NCBI RefSeq assembly: GCF_042683685.1
Contig: NZ_JBHUOP010000002.1
Span: 124,001-188,000, forward strand
Reading direction: 5' to 3'
DNA length: 64,000 nt
From: Timonella corticicola
Lineage (GTDB): Bacteria; Actinomycetota; Actinomycetes; Actinomycetales; Cellulomonadaceae
Shown here: positions 25,275-35,700 of the stretch, one piece after another
How positions within the stretch are numbered: the stretch's first letter is position 1
Layout of the letters: each line of letters opens with the position of its first letter
Program-made: the position numbers and the translations under genes
The notes under the pieces: generated by a model
The model's input: the letters and a program-made list of their open reading frames with translations, nothing else
Database searches by the model: none
Told to the model about the DNA's origin: nothing

Positions 25275-25924
25275 GATTCATCCTTCGGGTAGCTGAGGAG
25301 CGATAACGTCATGTCGCCCATACTCGCGGCGACCACGTCGCTGACCTGTTCAGCGGGCACAACCACGTGTACGGTCTGTCCCGAGGAAGCGCTGAACCCC
25401 TGGTCGGTTGCAGGTAGTTGGGCCACCACGAGATCCGTTGCCACGAGCGTTGGTGCGGGAGCATCGCCGCTTGCCGCCACCCTGGGCGCGGCCCATAGTT
25501 CCACGGTCGCTCCGACTGTCACGTTGCGTGGCAGGACGGTGCTCGTAGAGATCGCGATCACGCGGGTTGCATAGGCTTGATCGTGCACGAGTGATCCGAT
25601 GGGCACAAACTGCCCCTCACCGACCGTCGTGGTGGCGATGTAGTTATGGTCTGCGTCGAGTGGGACGCTTACGTACTGAGAGCCTTGCGCCGCAAGGTTC
25701 ACCTCAACGGGGCGCAGATGCTCTTGGGTGACAGCCTGTCCCGCCACTATTGGCTGTGCGGCGACGTAGGCGACCGATAGGTCCTTGGCATTATCGACGG
25801 CCCATACACCGAGCCACACCGAAAGCGCCACGAGTAAGATCCCAACCACAAGCCGTGGGTCTTTGACCGTTGGGCGTCGCAGACGTGTGGCACTCACGTT
25901 TTGGCTTGGCCTGTGTTGCAGCAT
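25271..25924 (-). CDS. SAF-domain (CpaB/RcpC-like) membrane-anchored protein
   Basis: A 217-residue protein with one N-terminal membrane segment (about 25-43, LVVGILLVALSVWLGVWAV) and a SAF domain outside the membrane (AAQPIVAGQAVTQEHLRPVEVNL, then GEGQFVPIGSLV). It resembles the pilus assembly protein CpaB/RcpC. It is coupled by a 4-base overlap (GTGA) to the CpaE-like ATPase, and this SAF plus ATPase pair beside a BldC-type regulator recurs in Actinobacteria. The ATG at 25924 has only a weak ribosome site. The partner and cargo are unknown. Confidence 0.75.
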   Translation of the reverse strand: MLQHRPSQNVSATRLRRPTVKDPRLVVGILLVALSVWLGVWAVDNAKDLSVAYVAAQPIVAGQAVTQEHLRPVEVNLAAQGSQYVSVPLDADHNYIATTTVGEGQFVPIGSLVHDQAYATRVIAISTSTVLPRNVTVGATVELWAAPRVAASGDAPAPTLVATDLVVAQLPATDQGFSASSGQTVHVVVPAEQVSDVVAASMGDMTLSLLSYPKDES

Positions 25925-26075
25925 TACTCGTTCTATCTGTGTTTTTGTACGCGCTGATGCGCGGTGAACTGCTCATAACTAACGTGTACTGGTCTCTTGC
26001 CGAGGACACAGTAAAATCCAATCGAAGTCTGTGGATAATGACTATGGGCCGGGCTATCCATGAAACAATGCCGGT

Positions 26076-26285
26076 ATGGCACCTCGTTTTCTTACCCTCG
26101 CGGACGTGAGCGAAATCCTGAACGTTTCTTCCACCCAGGCCTATGCCCTGGTGCGTTCCGGGGAGTTGCCTGCAATCCAGGTTGGCGGTCGCGGTCAATG
26201 GCGCGTTGAGGCCAGTGAACTGGAAGCTTACATCCAGCGCGGATACAAGCTCACGCAGGAGAAGGTTCAGTCCGGGCAGTTGTAG
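26076..26285 (+). CDS. BldC-like MerR/excisionase-type DNA-binding protein
   Basis: A 69-residue protein composed of one winged helix-turn-helix (FLTLADVSEILNVSSTQAYALVRSGELPAIQVGGRGQWRVE), closely resembling BldC, which binds tandem repeats and controls development in Streptomyces. It is divergent from the SAF/ATPase operon across 151 bases and convergent with the next minus-strand gene, 15 bases apart. It may regulate the neighbouring operon; that is inference. No strong ribosome site precedes the ATG, so a short leader or leaderless transcript is possible. Confidence 0.85.
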   Translation: MAPRFLTLADVSEILNVSSTQAYALVRSGELPAIQVGGRGQWRVEASELEAYIQRGYKLTQEKVQSGQL

Positions 26286-26300
26286 ACCCGCCATGCGCTG

Positions 26301-26900
26301 TTAGAGCAGCACGATTTTCGTGATTCTCGCGGCGGACACCGTCACGACCACTGGAGCTTGAGTGTGGGGAGTTCTCTCGACCTCCGTGTGCACGTCTAGG
26401 TGATCGGTTCCGACTGCCACGATCATTCCCAACACCTCGATCGGTCCCGCGGACAGGGCTATCCGCTCGCGGTCGCTCTGAATCGCTCGGAGCACTTGCT
26501 CAAGCGACCACTCACGGCTGCGTTTACGCAGCGCGGCGAGCGCACTGTGGCGCTCGTCTTCTTCCATTTCCGACGAGCCCTCACTGTGTTCCTGCACGAC
26601 CGGTTTACGTGAGAGGTTACGGAACGTCACGACTGCCTGCGCGGGTATCAGCGTCCTCTGGCCAGAGATGGTGAGGAGTAACCATTCGGGTTCGACAGCG
26701 ACGAGTTGTCCGTCCACAAGTTCCCCGGTCTCCAGGGTGAGCACAAGCCTGGACCCAAGGTGTCCGCGCATCCGGTCCACGAGCGTAATGTTGCGCGTTT
26801 CCGCTTGTGAGACCTCATAGGCAGTGGCGCGGCGGTCTACTGATTCCTCGCTGCTCTGTTCTGCTTCCAACTGGGCGAAGAGTCTTTCCCAGCGGTCCAT
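26301..26900 (-). CDS. Conserved actinobacterial protein of unknown function
   Basis: A 199-residue soluble protein starting MDRWERLFAQLEAEQ. I do not recognise a catalytic motif. It has two similar beta-rich halves: LGSRLVLTLETGELVDGQLVAVEPEWLLL and LSAGPIEVLGMIVAVGTDHLDVH, each suggestive of a small barrel like Sm or an RNA-binding fold. They are joined by an acidic linker that contains a CGACGAG motif copy (26566-26580). I chose the ATG at 26900 because GGGGAGC precedes it by about 6 bases; the frame is open to 27011. It is commonly near BldC genes as far as I recall. Confidence 0.65.
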   Translation of the reverse strand: MDRWERLFAQLEAEQSSEESVDRRATAYEVSQAETRNITLVDRMRGHLGSRLVLTLETGELVDGQLVAVEPEWLLLTISGQRTLIPAQAVVTFRNLSRKPVVQEHSEGSSEMEEDERHSALAALRKRSREWSLEQVLRAIQSDRERIALSAGPIEVLGMIVAVGTDHLDVHTEVERTPHTQAPVVVTVSAARITKIVLL

Positions 26901-27042
26901 CGGCGCTCCCCTGTTTGACGTGTTGACCCACATTCCATCACATAGTTCTCCACATCCCATAGACAGCGCGAGGAAAATCAGGTTAGATCGAACTTGGTCA
27001 AACATCATCAAACCGCATCAAACGATATTAAAAGAGAGAAAA

Positions 27043-28170
27043 ATGCCGTATTCGACCTTGAAGACCTCGGTCCTTGCTGTTGTCTGCTCCGCGCTCGCGC
27101 TGCTGCTCGGTTCTCACGTTGCAGCCCGCCTCACCACAGATGCATTCGGCTCGGCCCTCGTGTACGACCAGGTGGGTTCAGTGGTCATCATTGCGGTTCT
27201 AACTGCCGGGTGCGCGGCCGCCGCCTGGTGGGCGCTCTCAGCTTGGATACTACTCGCCCTCATGCTGCCCGTGGCATCGCGGGAGCGTCGCGAACACTGG
27301 GCACGCTCAGTCAAGGTATTCGTGCCACGGGCCATGCGCCCGATCATCGTGGCCGGGACCGGGGTTGGCATGGTTCTTGGTTCGCTACCGGCCGCCGCTG
27401 TCGAGGAGGTGCCCACACCCCCGGTTGCTTCGCAGAGTTTCACCCTCACAATGTCCGCACCGGTTTCTGGGAAAGAGGCATCTACTCCGGCCCTAGAACC
27501 GTCAGATGACACAGCGGCCATATCACGTGATGCAACCGCAGGGAAGGAAACTGTCGAGCGAGACGATGACACTGTTGCAGTGGATGATCATTCCACGAGT
27601 GCTCCACAACCCGAGCCAGAGCAGCCCGAAGAACCTGTTGACGTTCTGGCCCCTACACCCAAGTTCTCCCTGACCTTCAACGAGCCGTCACAGCAGAAAC
27701 AACCACATTCAACCGCATCTGAGTCACAGAAAGCGTCCAGTTCCCAAGAAGGATCCAGCTCACCTACCAGCGTGCCCGCAAAAGCAGCGGAAGCCACGGA
27801 ACCCAGTGCGGAGCCGCAGGAAACATCGGCGACCTCACCGTCCACCCAGAACAGCGAACAGATTCCCTCGCCGCAGGCCGTGCGCGCCACCACTCAGACA
27901 GGCGACACCTTCATCAAACCCGCCATCCCCGAAACGAAAGAAGCAGCAGGCAGGAAGGGGCTCGTCGGCAATAAGTCACCAGAGCAGGCCGCCCACTACA
28001 CAGTGAAGGCAGGTGATTCCCTCTGGAAAATAGCCGCGGACCAACTACCCACACATGCCTCCAACCGTGATGTCGCTCAACGCTGGCAGGAGATCTTCGA
28101 GCTCAACCGTGAGGCACTCGGAGATGATCCCAACCTCATCCACCCTGGCACGACTCTGGCCCTCAACTGA
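27043..28170 (+). CDS. LysM-domain membrane protein
   Basis: A 375-residue protein with three hydrophobic N-terminal segments (about 5-27, 42-79 combined) and a further one near 104-120 ending in a possible cleavage site after PAAAVEE. A long Pro/Thr/Ser/Glu-rich region (about 125-310) follows, and then a C-terminal LysM-like domain (YTVKAGDSLWKIAADQLP through NREALGDDPNLIHPGTTLAL). Such proteins bind peptidoglycan, or tether at the septum. The ATG at 27043 is preceded by an AGAGAG purine-rich stretch. The linker holds a minus-strand CGACGAG motif copy (27957-27972). It is divergent from the unknown gene at 26900. Confidence 0.8.
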   Translation: MPYSTLKTSVLAVVCSALALLLGSHVAARLTTDAFGSALVYDQVGSVVIIAVLTAGCAAAAWWALSAWILLALMLPVASRERREHWARSVKVFVPRAMRPIIVAGTGVGMVLGSLPAAAVEEVPTPPVASQSFTLTMSAPVSGKEASTPALEPSDDTAAISRDATAGKETVERDDDTVAVDDHSTSAPQPEPEQPEEPVDVLAPTPKFSLTFNEPSQQKQPHSTASESQKASSSQEGSSSPTSVPAKAAEATEPSAEPQETSATSPSTQNSEQIPSPQAVRATTQTGDTFIKPAIPETKEAAGRKGLVGNKSPEQAAHYTVKAGDSLWKIAADQLPTHASNRDVAQRWQEIFELNREALGDDPNLIHPGTTLALN

Positions 28171-28203
28171 CCACAGCCCGCACGCAGACCATCGAGGAAC
28201 ACC

Positions 28204-28695
28204 ATGATCACTACACTTGCACCGCACGTCCCAACGCCCACCGAACCCTCCAACATTGATCTCGATCTCGTGCACGACCCCGACGAAATGCGTCTCCGGT
28301 TGGGGCGAGCAGTGGAACTTCCCGACCCAACCGCCGTATGCTGCGCGGTTGCCCATGCGGCAGTCGAGGCACTTCACGGGGCACGACCGGTGCAGCAGTT
28401 GGCCCGCCTTGTGTCGCCTCATGTGTACGAACAGTTGGCTCAACGAGCGCGGGTTCAGCAGCAGGTCGATCGCGTCAACGGCGTCACGCCTCGGGCTAAA
28501 GTCGGGAACGCGGACGCTACGAGGACACGGCCCCGCGCATCGACACGGATCGTCACCGCGCGTGTCCTTCGGGTCTCACCGATCGCCGCCGAGGCCTCAA
28601 TCGTTCTACAGGATGGGCCGCGGGCTCGTGCCGCCGCGCTGCGGGTTGAGGAGTTTCGGGGACGCTGGCGTGTCAGCGCCCTCCAGATCGGATAA
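28204..28695 (+). CDS. Rv3235-like protein
   Basis: A 163-residue protein whose C-terminal part (AVAHAAVEALHGARPVQQLARLVSPHVYEQLAQRA, then VLRVSPIAAEASIVLQDGPRARAAALRVEEFRGRWRVSALQIG) matches the layout of the Rv3235 family found beside secA in many Actinobacteria. The role is unknown; the fold may be NTF2-like. It starts 33 bases after the LysM gene and is followed by a hairpin shared with the convergent secA gene. Confidence 0.75.
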   Translation: MITTLAPHVPTPTEPSNIDLDLVHDPDEMRLRLGRAVELPDPTAVCCAVAHAAVEALHGARPVQQLARLVSPHVYEQLAQRARVQQQVDRVNGVTPRAKVGNADATRTRPRASTRIVTARVLRVSPIAAEASIVLQDGPRARAAALRVEEFRGRWRVSALQIG

Positions 28696-28721
28696 TCCAC
28701 TCCATCTTCCCAACCAACATG

Positions 28722-28761
28722 GCGAAAGCCCCGCCGGACATCTGTCTGACGGGGCTTTCGC
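28722..28761. terminator. Bidirectional hairpin between the Rv3235-like gene and secA
   Basis: A perfect 12-bp outer stem (28722-28733 and 28750-28761) continues inward with G-U compatible pairs. It lies 27 bases after one stop codon and 33 bases beyond the convergent secA stop. No long T-run follows on either side. Confidence 0.65.
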
Positions 28762-28793
28762 AACGGTCTATCCTGAGTGCTGAGAACCGTGTG

Positions 28794-31499
<2,706 letters not shown>

Positions 31500-31647
31500 G
31501 CGGAACTCCCATGTGAGCGCTTTACGCCCCGCTTTCGAATATGAGCGGGTTATTCAACACTCCATCGTATTAGGTTTTTTCAGTGTTCGGTGACAATCCT
31601 GTGCGCCCTGAGAGTAATTCCGCACCTTGCTGCAGATGGTACGGCAG

Positions 31648-31737
31648 ATTTCCGACGAGTCGGTGGTCCCAAGAACCTCCCACCCTGGGTGCACTGCACG
31701 TAAGCAGTTGTGCCAGCCCTGCCAACTCGTCGCCAAG
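31648..31737. repeat. About 90-bp intergenic element bounded by inverted CGACGA motifs
   Basis: The left end ATTTCCGACGAGTCGG (31648-31663) faces the right end CCAACTCGTCGCCAAG (31722-31737). Layout, length and the final TCGTCGCCAAG match the element at 19234-19326; the interiors differ. Confidence 0.55.
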
Positions 31738-31757
31738 GGCTCATGGAGCATGCCGCT

Positions 31758-31824
31758 GAACTCAACCATTTATGCACGAGATCTGCCTGATTACGGCTGA
31801 GTTCGGGCATAAATGGTTGAGTTC
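31758..31824. repeat. Inverted repeat, 18-bp arms, 31-nt loop
   Basis: GAACTCAACCATTTATGC (31758-31775) is repeated exactly in reverse complement at 31807-31824. The loop itself contains GCTGAGTTC, an additional partial copy of the arm end. Confidence 0.75.
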
Positions 31825-31858
31825 GATTCGTACGTCGCCCACCACAGACAACACGCAA

Positions 31859-31896
31859 AAGTGGCTGCCCCTCCCGGTACAAGGGGGCAGCCACTT
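31859..31896 (-). terminator. Terminator of hpf
   Basis: A perfect 13-bp stem (31859-31871 and 31884-31896) lies 43 bases beyond the hpf stop codon. Read on the minus strand it ends in TTTTGCG. Confidence 0.75.
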
Positions 31897-31938
31897 GAAA
31901 GCCTCACTCGGCTAGTTCATTGAACGAATCGGTTACGG

Positions 31939-32592
31939 TCAGTCACCGCTCTTTGGTTCGCAGTCGCAGGTGGTGTCAAGCGCGATCACACCGTAGGTCC
32001 AGCCGTGGCGACGGTACGCGACCGATGGACGCCCGGAGTCAGAGTCGACGAACAGGAAGAAGTCGTGACCGACCATCTCCATTTCATCGATGGCGTTGGC
32101 CAAGGTCATCGAGTCTGCCGTGTGCAGTTTCTGTCGGATCGTGACCGGCGAGTCGCCCAGTTGGACCTCGACCGCTTCACCTGGCTTTTCAGGGTGCGGT
32201 ATGGATTCTTCGACGTTAGGGGCGGATACTTCCAGCGCAAGCGCTTCAACGTCGACGGGCGGAACGTTGTTGCGCTGCGGACTGCGCCTCTTGGCGTGTC
32301 TGCGCTCGTGGGCTCGACGGAGTCTTTCCTGAAGTTTGTCGAGCGCTAGGTCAAGAGCCCCATATCGATCGTCTGCTGCGGCTTCTGCGCGGACCACGGG
32401 TCCCTTGTCGCGGACGGTGATCTCCACCCGTTCCTTGATGTTCGCTAGCCTCGGGTTGTTCTCGTGGGTGACTTCCACGTCGACGCGACGCACGGTTGGT
32501 GAATACTGCTCAATCTTTGCGAGCTTGTCTTCAGCGTGGCGGCGGAAACGGTCTGCTACTTCGGTGTGGCGACCAACAACTACGATCTCCAT
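31939..32592 (-). CDS. hpf: Long-form hibernation promoting factor
   Basis: A 217-residue ribosome hibernation factor that binds the 30S subunit and pairs 70S particles into 100S dimers. The N-terminal S30Ae domain (MEIVVVGRHTEVADRFRRHAEDKLAKIEQY, then AEAAADDRYGALDLALDKLQERLRR) is joined by a variable linker to the C-terminal dimerisation domain (MTLANAIDEMEMVGHDFFLFVDSDSGRPSVAYRRHGWTYGVI). AGGAGG lies 6 bases before the ATG, a strong ribosome site. It lies directly upstream of secA on the same strand, as is usual in this phylum. Confidence 0.95.
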   Translation of the reverse strand: MEIVVVGRHTEVADRFRRHAEDKLAKIEQYSPTVRRVDVEVTHENNPRLANIKERVEITVRDKGPVVRAEAAADDRYGALDLALDKLQERLRRAHERRHAKRRSPQRNNVPPVDVEALALEVSAPNVEESIPHPEKPGEAVEVQLGDSPVTIRQKLHTADSMTLANAIDEMEMVGHDFFLFVDSDSGRPSVAYRRHGWTYGVIALDTTCDCEPKSGD

Positions 32593-32778
32593 TTAAGCCT
32601 CCTGGCATTCGGGGCGCTCTCGCGCCAAAGCGTGATATTGGGGCGTTCATTCATCTGTGCGAACGCGGTGTCTACCACCTCCCTGCCGTGCTTGGGAATT
32701 GAACTTAAGGTTACATCTCAAACGTGCTCTGGGTCACTTTAGTTTGGGTGTTTTGGTGGTCAATTCGCCCAATTCTGC

Positions 32779-33546
32779 TCACGGCTTAGCCTTCGGCGTG
32801 GCGACAAGCGCGAAGCCAGCGACCAAGGTCCCCTGTGCTGGGTGAAGAACTCTAGCGGCTTCTGCGATTGTGGCTCCCGTGGTGACCACATCGTCGGCAA
32901 GGATTATGACGTCTGTTGTACGCACTGCGGCACGTAACTGGTCCGTGGCTCGTATTTTGCCGCGAATATTTTTACGACGAGTCTGTCGCCCAAGCCCTGA
33001 CTGGTCATCTTTGCCTGCCCTCACCTTGAGTCCGCCAGGCATGACCTGCACGGCGTCTGGGGCGTTGACTCCACGTCTCAGCCCTTGGGTGAGGCCATCC
33101 GCGATGACCTCTGCCGGCACGAAACCGCGCTCCCTCGTCGCTGTGCGGCTTGATGGCATCGGCACGACGATCACACGTGGTGAACGCTCGGTGAACCGAA
33201 GGCGCTGGACAAGGTTCTGGCCAGCTATCTCCGCGAGCGCGCGGATAGGCTCGCTCGCGTCTTCGCGTCCGTGGTCTTTCCACCTGGCGATCACGTTGCG
33301 GTTGGACCCCTCGTAGAGGGTTGCATGGTAGATGGGGAAATCAGTGTCGGGGATGGCCGCGATTCGTGGGGCCATACGCATCAGACAGCCATCGCACAGG
33401 ACGGTGTCCGGTGCATCGCATCCCACACACGTAAGCGGGACGATCAGTCGTAGCCATTCACGCACCACCAACGCAATCAGACGTAGCGTGTGGCGCACGG
33501 TCTGCGCTGTCCGGTGTCCGCCCTGAGTGGTGAATGTTTCCTGCAC
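32779..33546 (-). CDS. comF: ComF-family phosphoribosyltransferase-like protein
   Basis: A 255-residue protein of the ComF/GntX type. A zinc-ribbon is given by Cys40, Cys43, Cys51 and Cys54, and the phosphoribosyltransferase fold by VPMPSSRTATRERGF, RKNIRGK and the PRPP loop VIILADDVVTTGAT. ComF is needed for DNA uptake in Bacillus, where it works with a helicase; in other lineages its role is unclear. The start is GTG with AAGG upstream. It lies 186 bases upstream of hpf on the same strand, a neighbourhood common in Actinobacteria (lpqB, comF, hpf, secA). Confidence 0.9.
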   Translation of the reverse strand: MQETFTTQGGHRTAQTVRHTLRLIALVVREWLRLIVPLTCVGCDAPDTVLCDGCLMRMAPRIAAIPDTDFPIYHATLYEGSNRNVIARWKDHGREDASEPIRALAEIAGQNLVQRLRFTERSPRVIVVPMPSSRTATRERGFVPAEVIADGLTQGLRRGVNAPDAVQVMPGGLKVRAGKDDQSGLGRQTRRKNIRGKIRATDQLRAAVRTTDVIILADDVVTTGATIAEAARVLHPAQGTLVAGFALVATPKAKP

Positions 33547-33597
33547 GCCGCAACCTTAGCGGGCTTCGGCTTCCCTCATACTCGCTGGGTCGAAAAT

Positions 33598-33652
33598 GTT
33601 CCAGGTGCGCAAGTTTTACATATGCACCTGGACGAAAAACGCCCCATCGAGT
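33598..33652 (+). repeat. Copy C of 55-column dispersed repeat
   Basis: The block aligns without gaps to 1280-1334 with 41 of 55 identical positions by my count. CCAGGTGC and GCACCTGG still form an 8-bp inverted pair around GTTTTA. It lies between lpqB and comF. Confidence 0.7.
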
Positions 33653-33744
33653 TTTCAGAAGAACGATGGCTGGACACTGCGCCAGAGTGAGCCGACGGCC
33701 TGACCAGGGTGTCGTCGCTCATCTGAGGCCAAAAGCAGCAACCG

Positions 33745-35700
33745 CTAACCGGGATATGTGGGGAACCACGCATCGAGCGATTCCTCAGACCACGAAGCAC
33801 CGGAGGAGCCACGCGTACGGATCACGCCCTGATCGCTGCCCAGGATCACGGCCCGTGGACCGCGCGCGGCGGTGAGGGTGTGGGTGTTCTCGGCCGGGGC
33901 TATGACCTCGCTTGGCCCAGAGATCGACACGCCAAACAGTGATTCCGCCTCATTGTTTGCGGTGTGCCCGATGACCCAGAGAGTGGATTCGTCCTGCCAG
34001 GCAACGGCGTTCGCCCCGGTGATCTGTCCGCCCACGGTGACTGGGTCCCCGAGCGAGAGCGGTGCGTTCATCGCGTCGCGGACGATACCGGCCACCTCGA
34101 TGTGCGCGATTCCGTTTGCGGATGACACCACGGCAACCCGGGTGCCGTCAGGGCTGACGCGGAGCGAGTGCACTTCGCGTCCGGCAAGCCAGGGCACCAC
34201 GACCGTGGTCTGCAGTGTGCCATAACTTGAGCTCAGCATGAGTTCACCCGTCTCGAGGCTCTGCCGCTGTTCTCCACTCCACACCCAGGTGAATCGGTCC
34301 ACGCTCGGTGCGATGAGAGCGTTTCCGGAGAGGATCACGCTGGTCACGGTGGGCTCCTGCGAGGTCTCGGGGGTCGTGGCTTCTCCTGATTCCCCATCCG
34401 TTGGATCGTTGTCGTTGCTGGCAGAGCCAGCGTCCTCCGACTCGTTCTCCGGTGTGTCCGCCGATTCGCCGTCAGCATCTCCGGTTCCCGGAGTTCCAAT
34501 GGCCGGACTCATGTTCGCGGCGAGCGGGAGCCTGCGAATCTCGCTGAGTCCGTTGCGGAACACCCCGGCGACCACACTCTCGGGGATGGCGAGCGCCGTG
34601 ACGTCGTAGCCGGTGAACGGAGCGATTTCAGTGACTGGTTCCAGTTCCCTACCGCGCAGTCGCATGAGGATGTCGTCGTGCAGCACATACGGGTCCGAGG
34701 CGTTCCCGGTTGCCCGATTCGGGTCTCGCATGATGCTGTCGTTGTACGTGATGTTCATGTCTATGGACTCAGCCTGAATGGTGACTGTGTTCACGCCGGG
34801 GATGCGCTTGAGGGTCGTCTGGACTTGAGCGGCCAGGTTGGCTCGTTCCGAAGGATTGGCGTTGAGCACGTTTCTGGACAGGTTCACCGTGACGTTTGCC
34901 CCGGTGCGGACTGCTGAGACGAGTCTCGTGCCATCGGGGACCGCTGTTCGCACGGAATCGCGCAGCCACGGGGATGGTCCTTCGATGAGTGCGCGAAGGG
35001 CCTGGCTCTCCGCGAGTGCGGAGACGACCCAGCGAGTGTCGGGGACGAGGAACTGCGCGTTGGGCGACAGGAAGTAGAGCGGCACGGCCCGGTAGTTGTT
35101 TTGGAACAGGGTGTGGGACATGACGAGTCCGTCGCGCAATCCGGATATCCGCCATTGCCCTTGGGAGTTTCGTAGCAGTTCAAAGCTGGCCTCAAGGCGG
35201 GCATCGGCGAGGGACTCGGTATAGGTGCCCTGGACATCGACTGTTCCGAGGGATTTTGCGCTTGCGACGACGTCGATACGGATGGCGCCTTCGAGGTCGA
35301 TCTCGGGAACGATTGCAGGTTCCTCGGGTGCGCTGCTGTCTATGTACCCGAGGTCGATATCTCCCTGGTAGACGGTGGTGTCGGTGTTCGGGTCCCAGCT
35401 ACGGGCGGCGGCCACGGTGAGGTATTCGCGGGCGACGGTGAAGTTGTCGGTGAGTCCCGCAGCCTGGGCGGAGATAAATCCGTTGACTATCTCGCGCGGG
35501 CTTGCATCCTGGAGCGGGCCGGGTGCCCCGAAGTAGATGTTTCCGGGGTCGGACACGGACAGGTCCTGGCTGTGAATCTCGGAGGTCACCGGGATCTGGG
35601 CGCAGTTCGCGCACAGCGCGATCACGAGGATCGCTGTGAGCACAGCGCGCAGTCTTGCTGTGGTGTGACGTGCTTGACGACGATTCGGCTGGTTAGTCAT
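33745..35700 (-). CDS. lpqB: LpqB lipoprotein, MtrB-associated
   Basis: A 651-residue secreted lipoprotein that in mycobacteria interacts with the extracellular part of MtrB and modulates the MtrAB pathway of cell division. After a signal helix (LRAVLTAILVIAL) the lipobox is unusual: LCANCAQIP, with Asn at -1. A GerMN-like (Gmad) domain is seen around YFLSPNAQFLVPDTRWV through NVTVNLSRNVLNANPSERANLAAQV, and the C-terminal beta-propeller around DRFTWVWSGEQRQSL and VHSLRVSPDGTRVAVVSS. An inserted Asp/Glu/Ser-rich linker (about residues 385-435) sits within the propeller. The ATG at 35700 overlaps the end of mtrB by 8 bases, with GGGGGCG upstream; the frame continues upstream inside mtrB but is not coding there. 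Confidence 0.92.
   Translation of the reverse strand: MTNQPNRRQARHTTARLRAVLTAILVIALCANCAQIPVTSEIHSQDLSVSDPGNIYFGAPGPLQDASPREIVNGFISAQAAGLTDNFTVAREYLTVAAARSWDPNTDTTVYQGDIDLGYIDSSAPEEPAIVPEIDLEGAIRIDVVASAKSLGTVDVQGTYTESLADARLEASFELLRNSQGQWRISGLRDGLVMSHTLFQNNYRAVPLYFLSPNAQFLVPDTRWVVSALAESQALRALIEGPSPWLRDSVRTAVPDGTRLVSAVRTGANVTVNLSRNVLNANPSERANLAAQVQTTLKRIPGVNTVTIQAESIDMNITYNDSIMRDPNRATGNASDPYVLHDDILMRLRGRELEPVTEIAPFTGYDVTALAIPESVVAGVFRNGLSEIRRLPLAANMSPAIGTPGTGDADGESADTPENESEDAGSASNDNDPTDGESGEATTPETSQEPTVTSVILSGNALIAPSVDRFTWVWSGEQRQSLETGELMLSSSYGTLQTTVVVPWLAGREVHSLRVSPDGTRVAVVSSANGIAHIEVAGIVRDAMNAPLSLGDPVTVGGQITGANAVAWQDESTLWVIGHTANNEAESLFGVSISGPSEVIAPAENTHTLTAARGPRAVILGSDQGVIRTRGSSGASWSEESLDAWFPTYPG

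Larger units (their letters stand above)
31500..31938. other. 439-bp intergenic region between hpf and secA
   Basis: This stretch holds the hpf terminator, a long inverted repeat (31758-31824), an approximately 90-bp element bounded by inverted CGACGA motifs (31648-31737), and presumably the secA promoter nearest 31500. I see no gene. Confidence 0.6.

Noticed and set aside
31821..31835. GTTCGATTC as a tRNA T-loop
   Set aside because: No acceptor stem, D-arm or anticodon arm can be placed around it.
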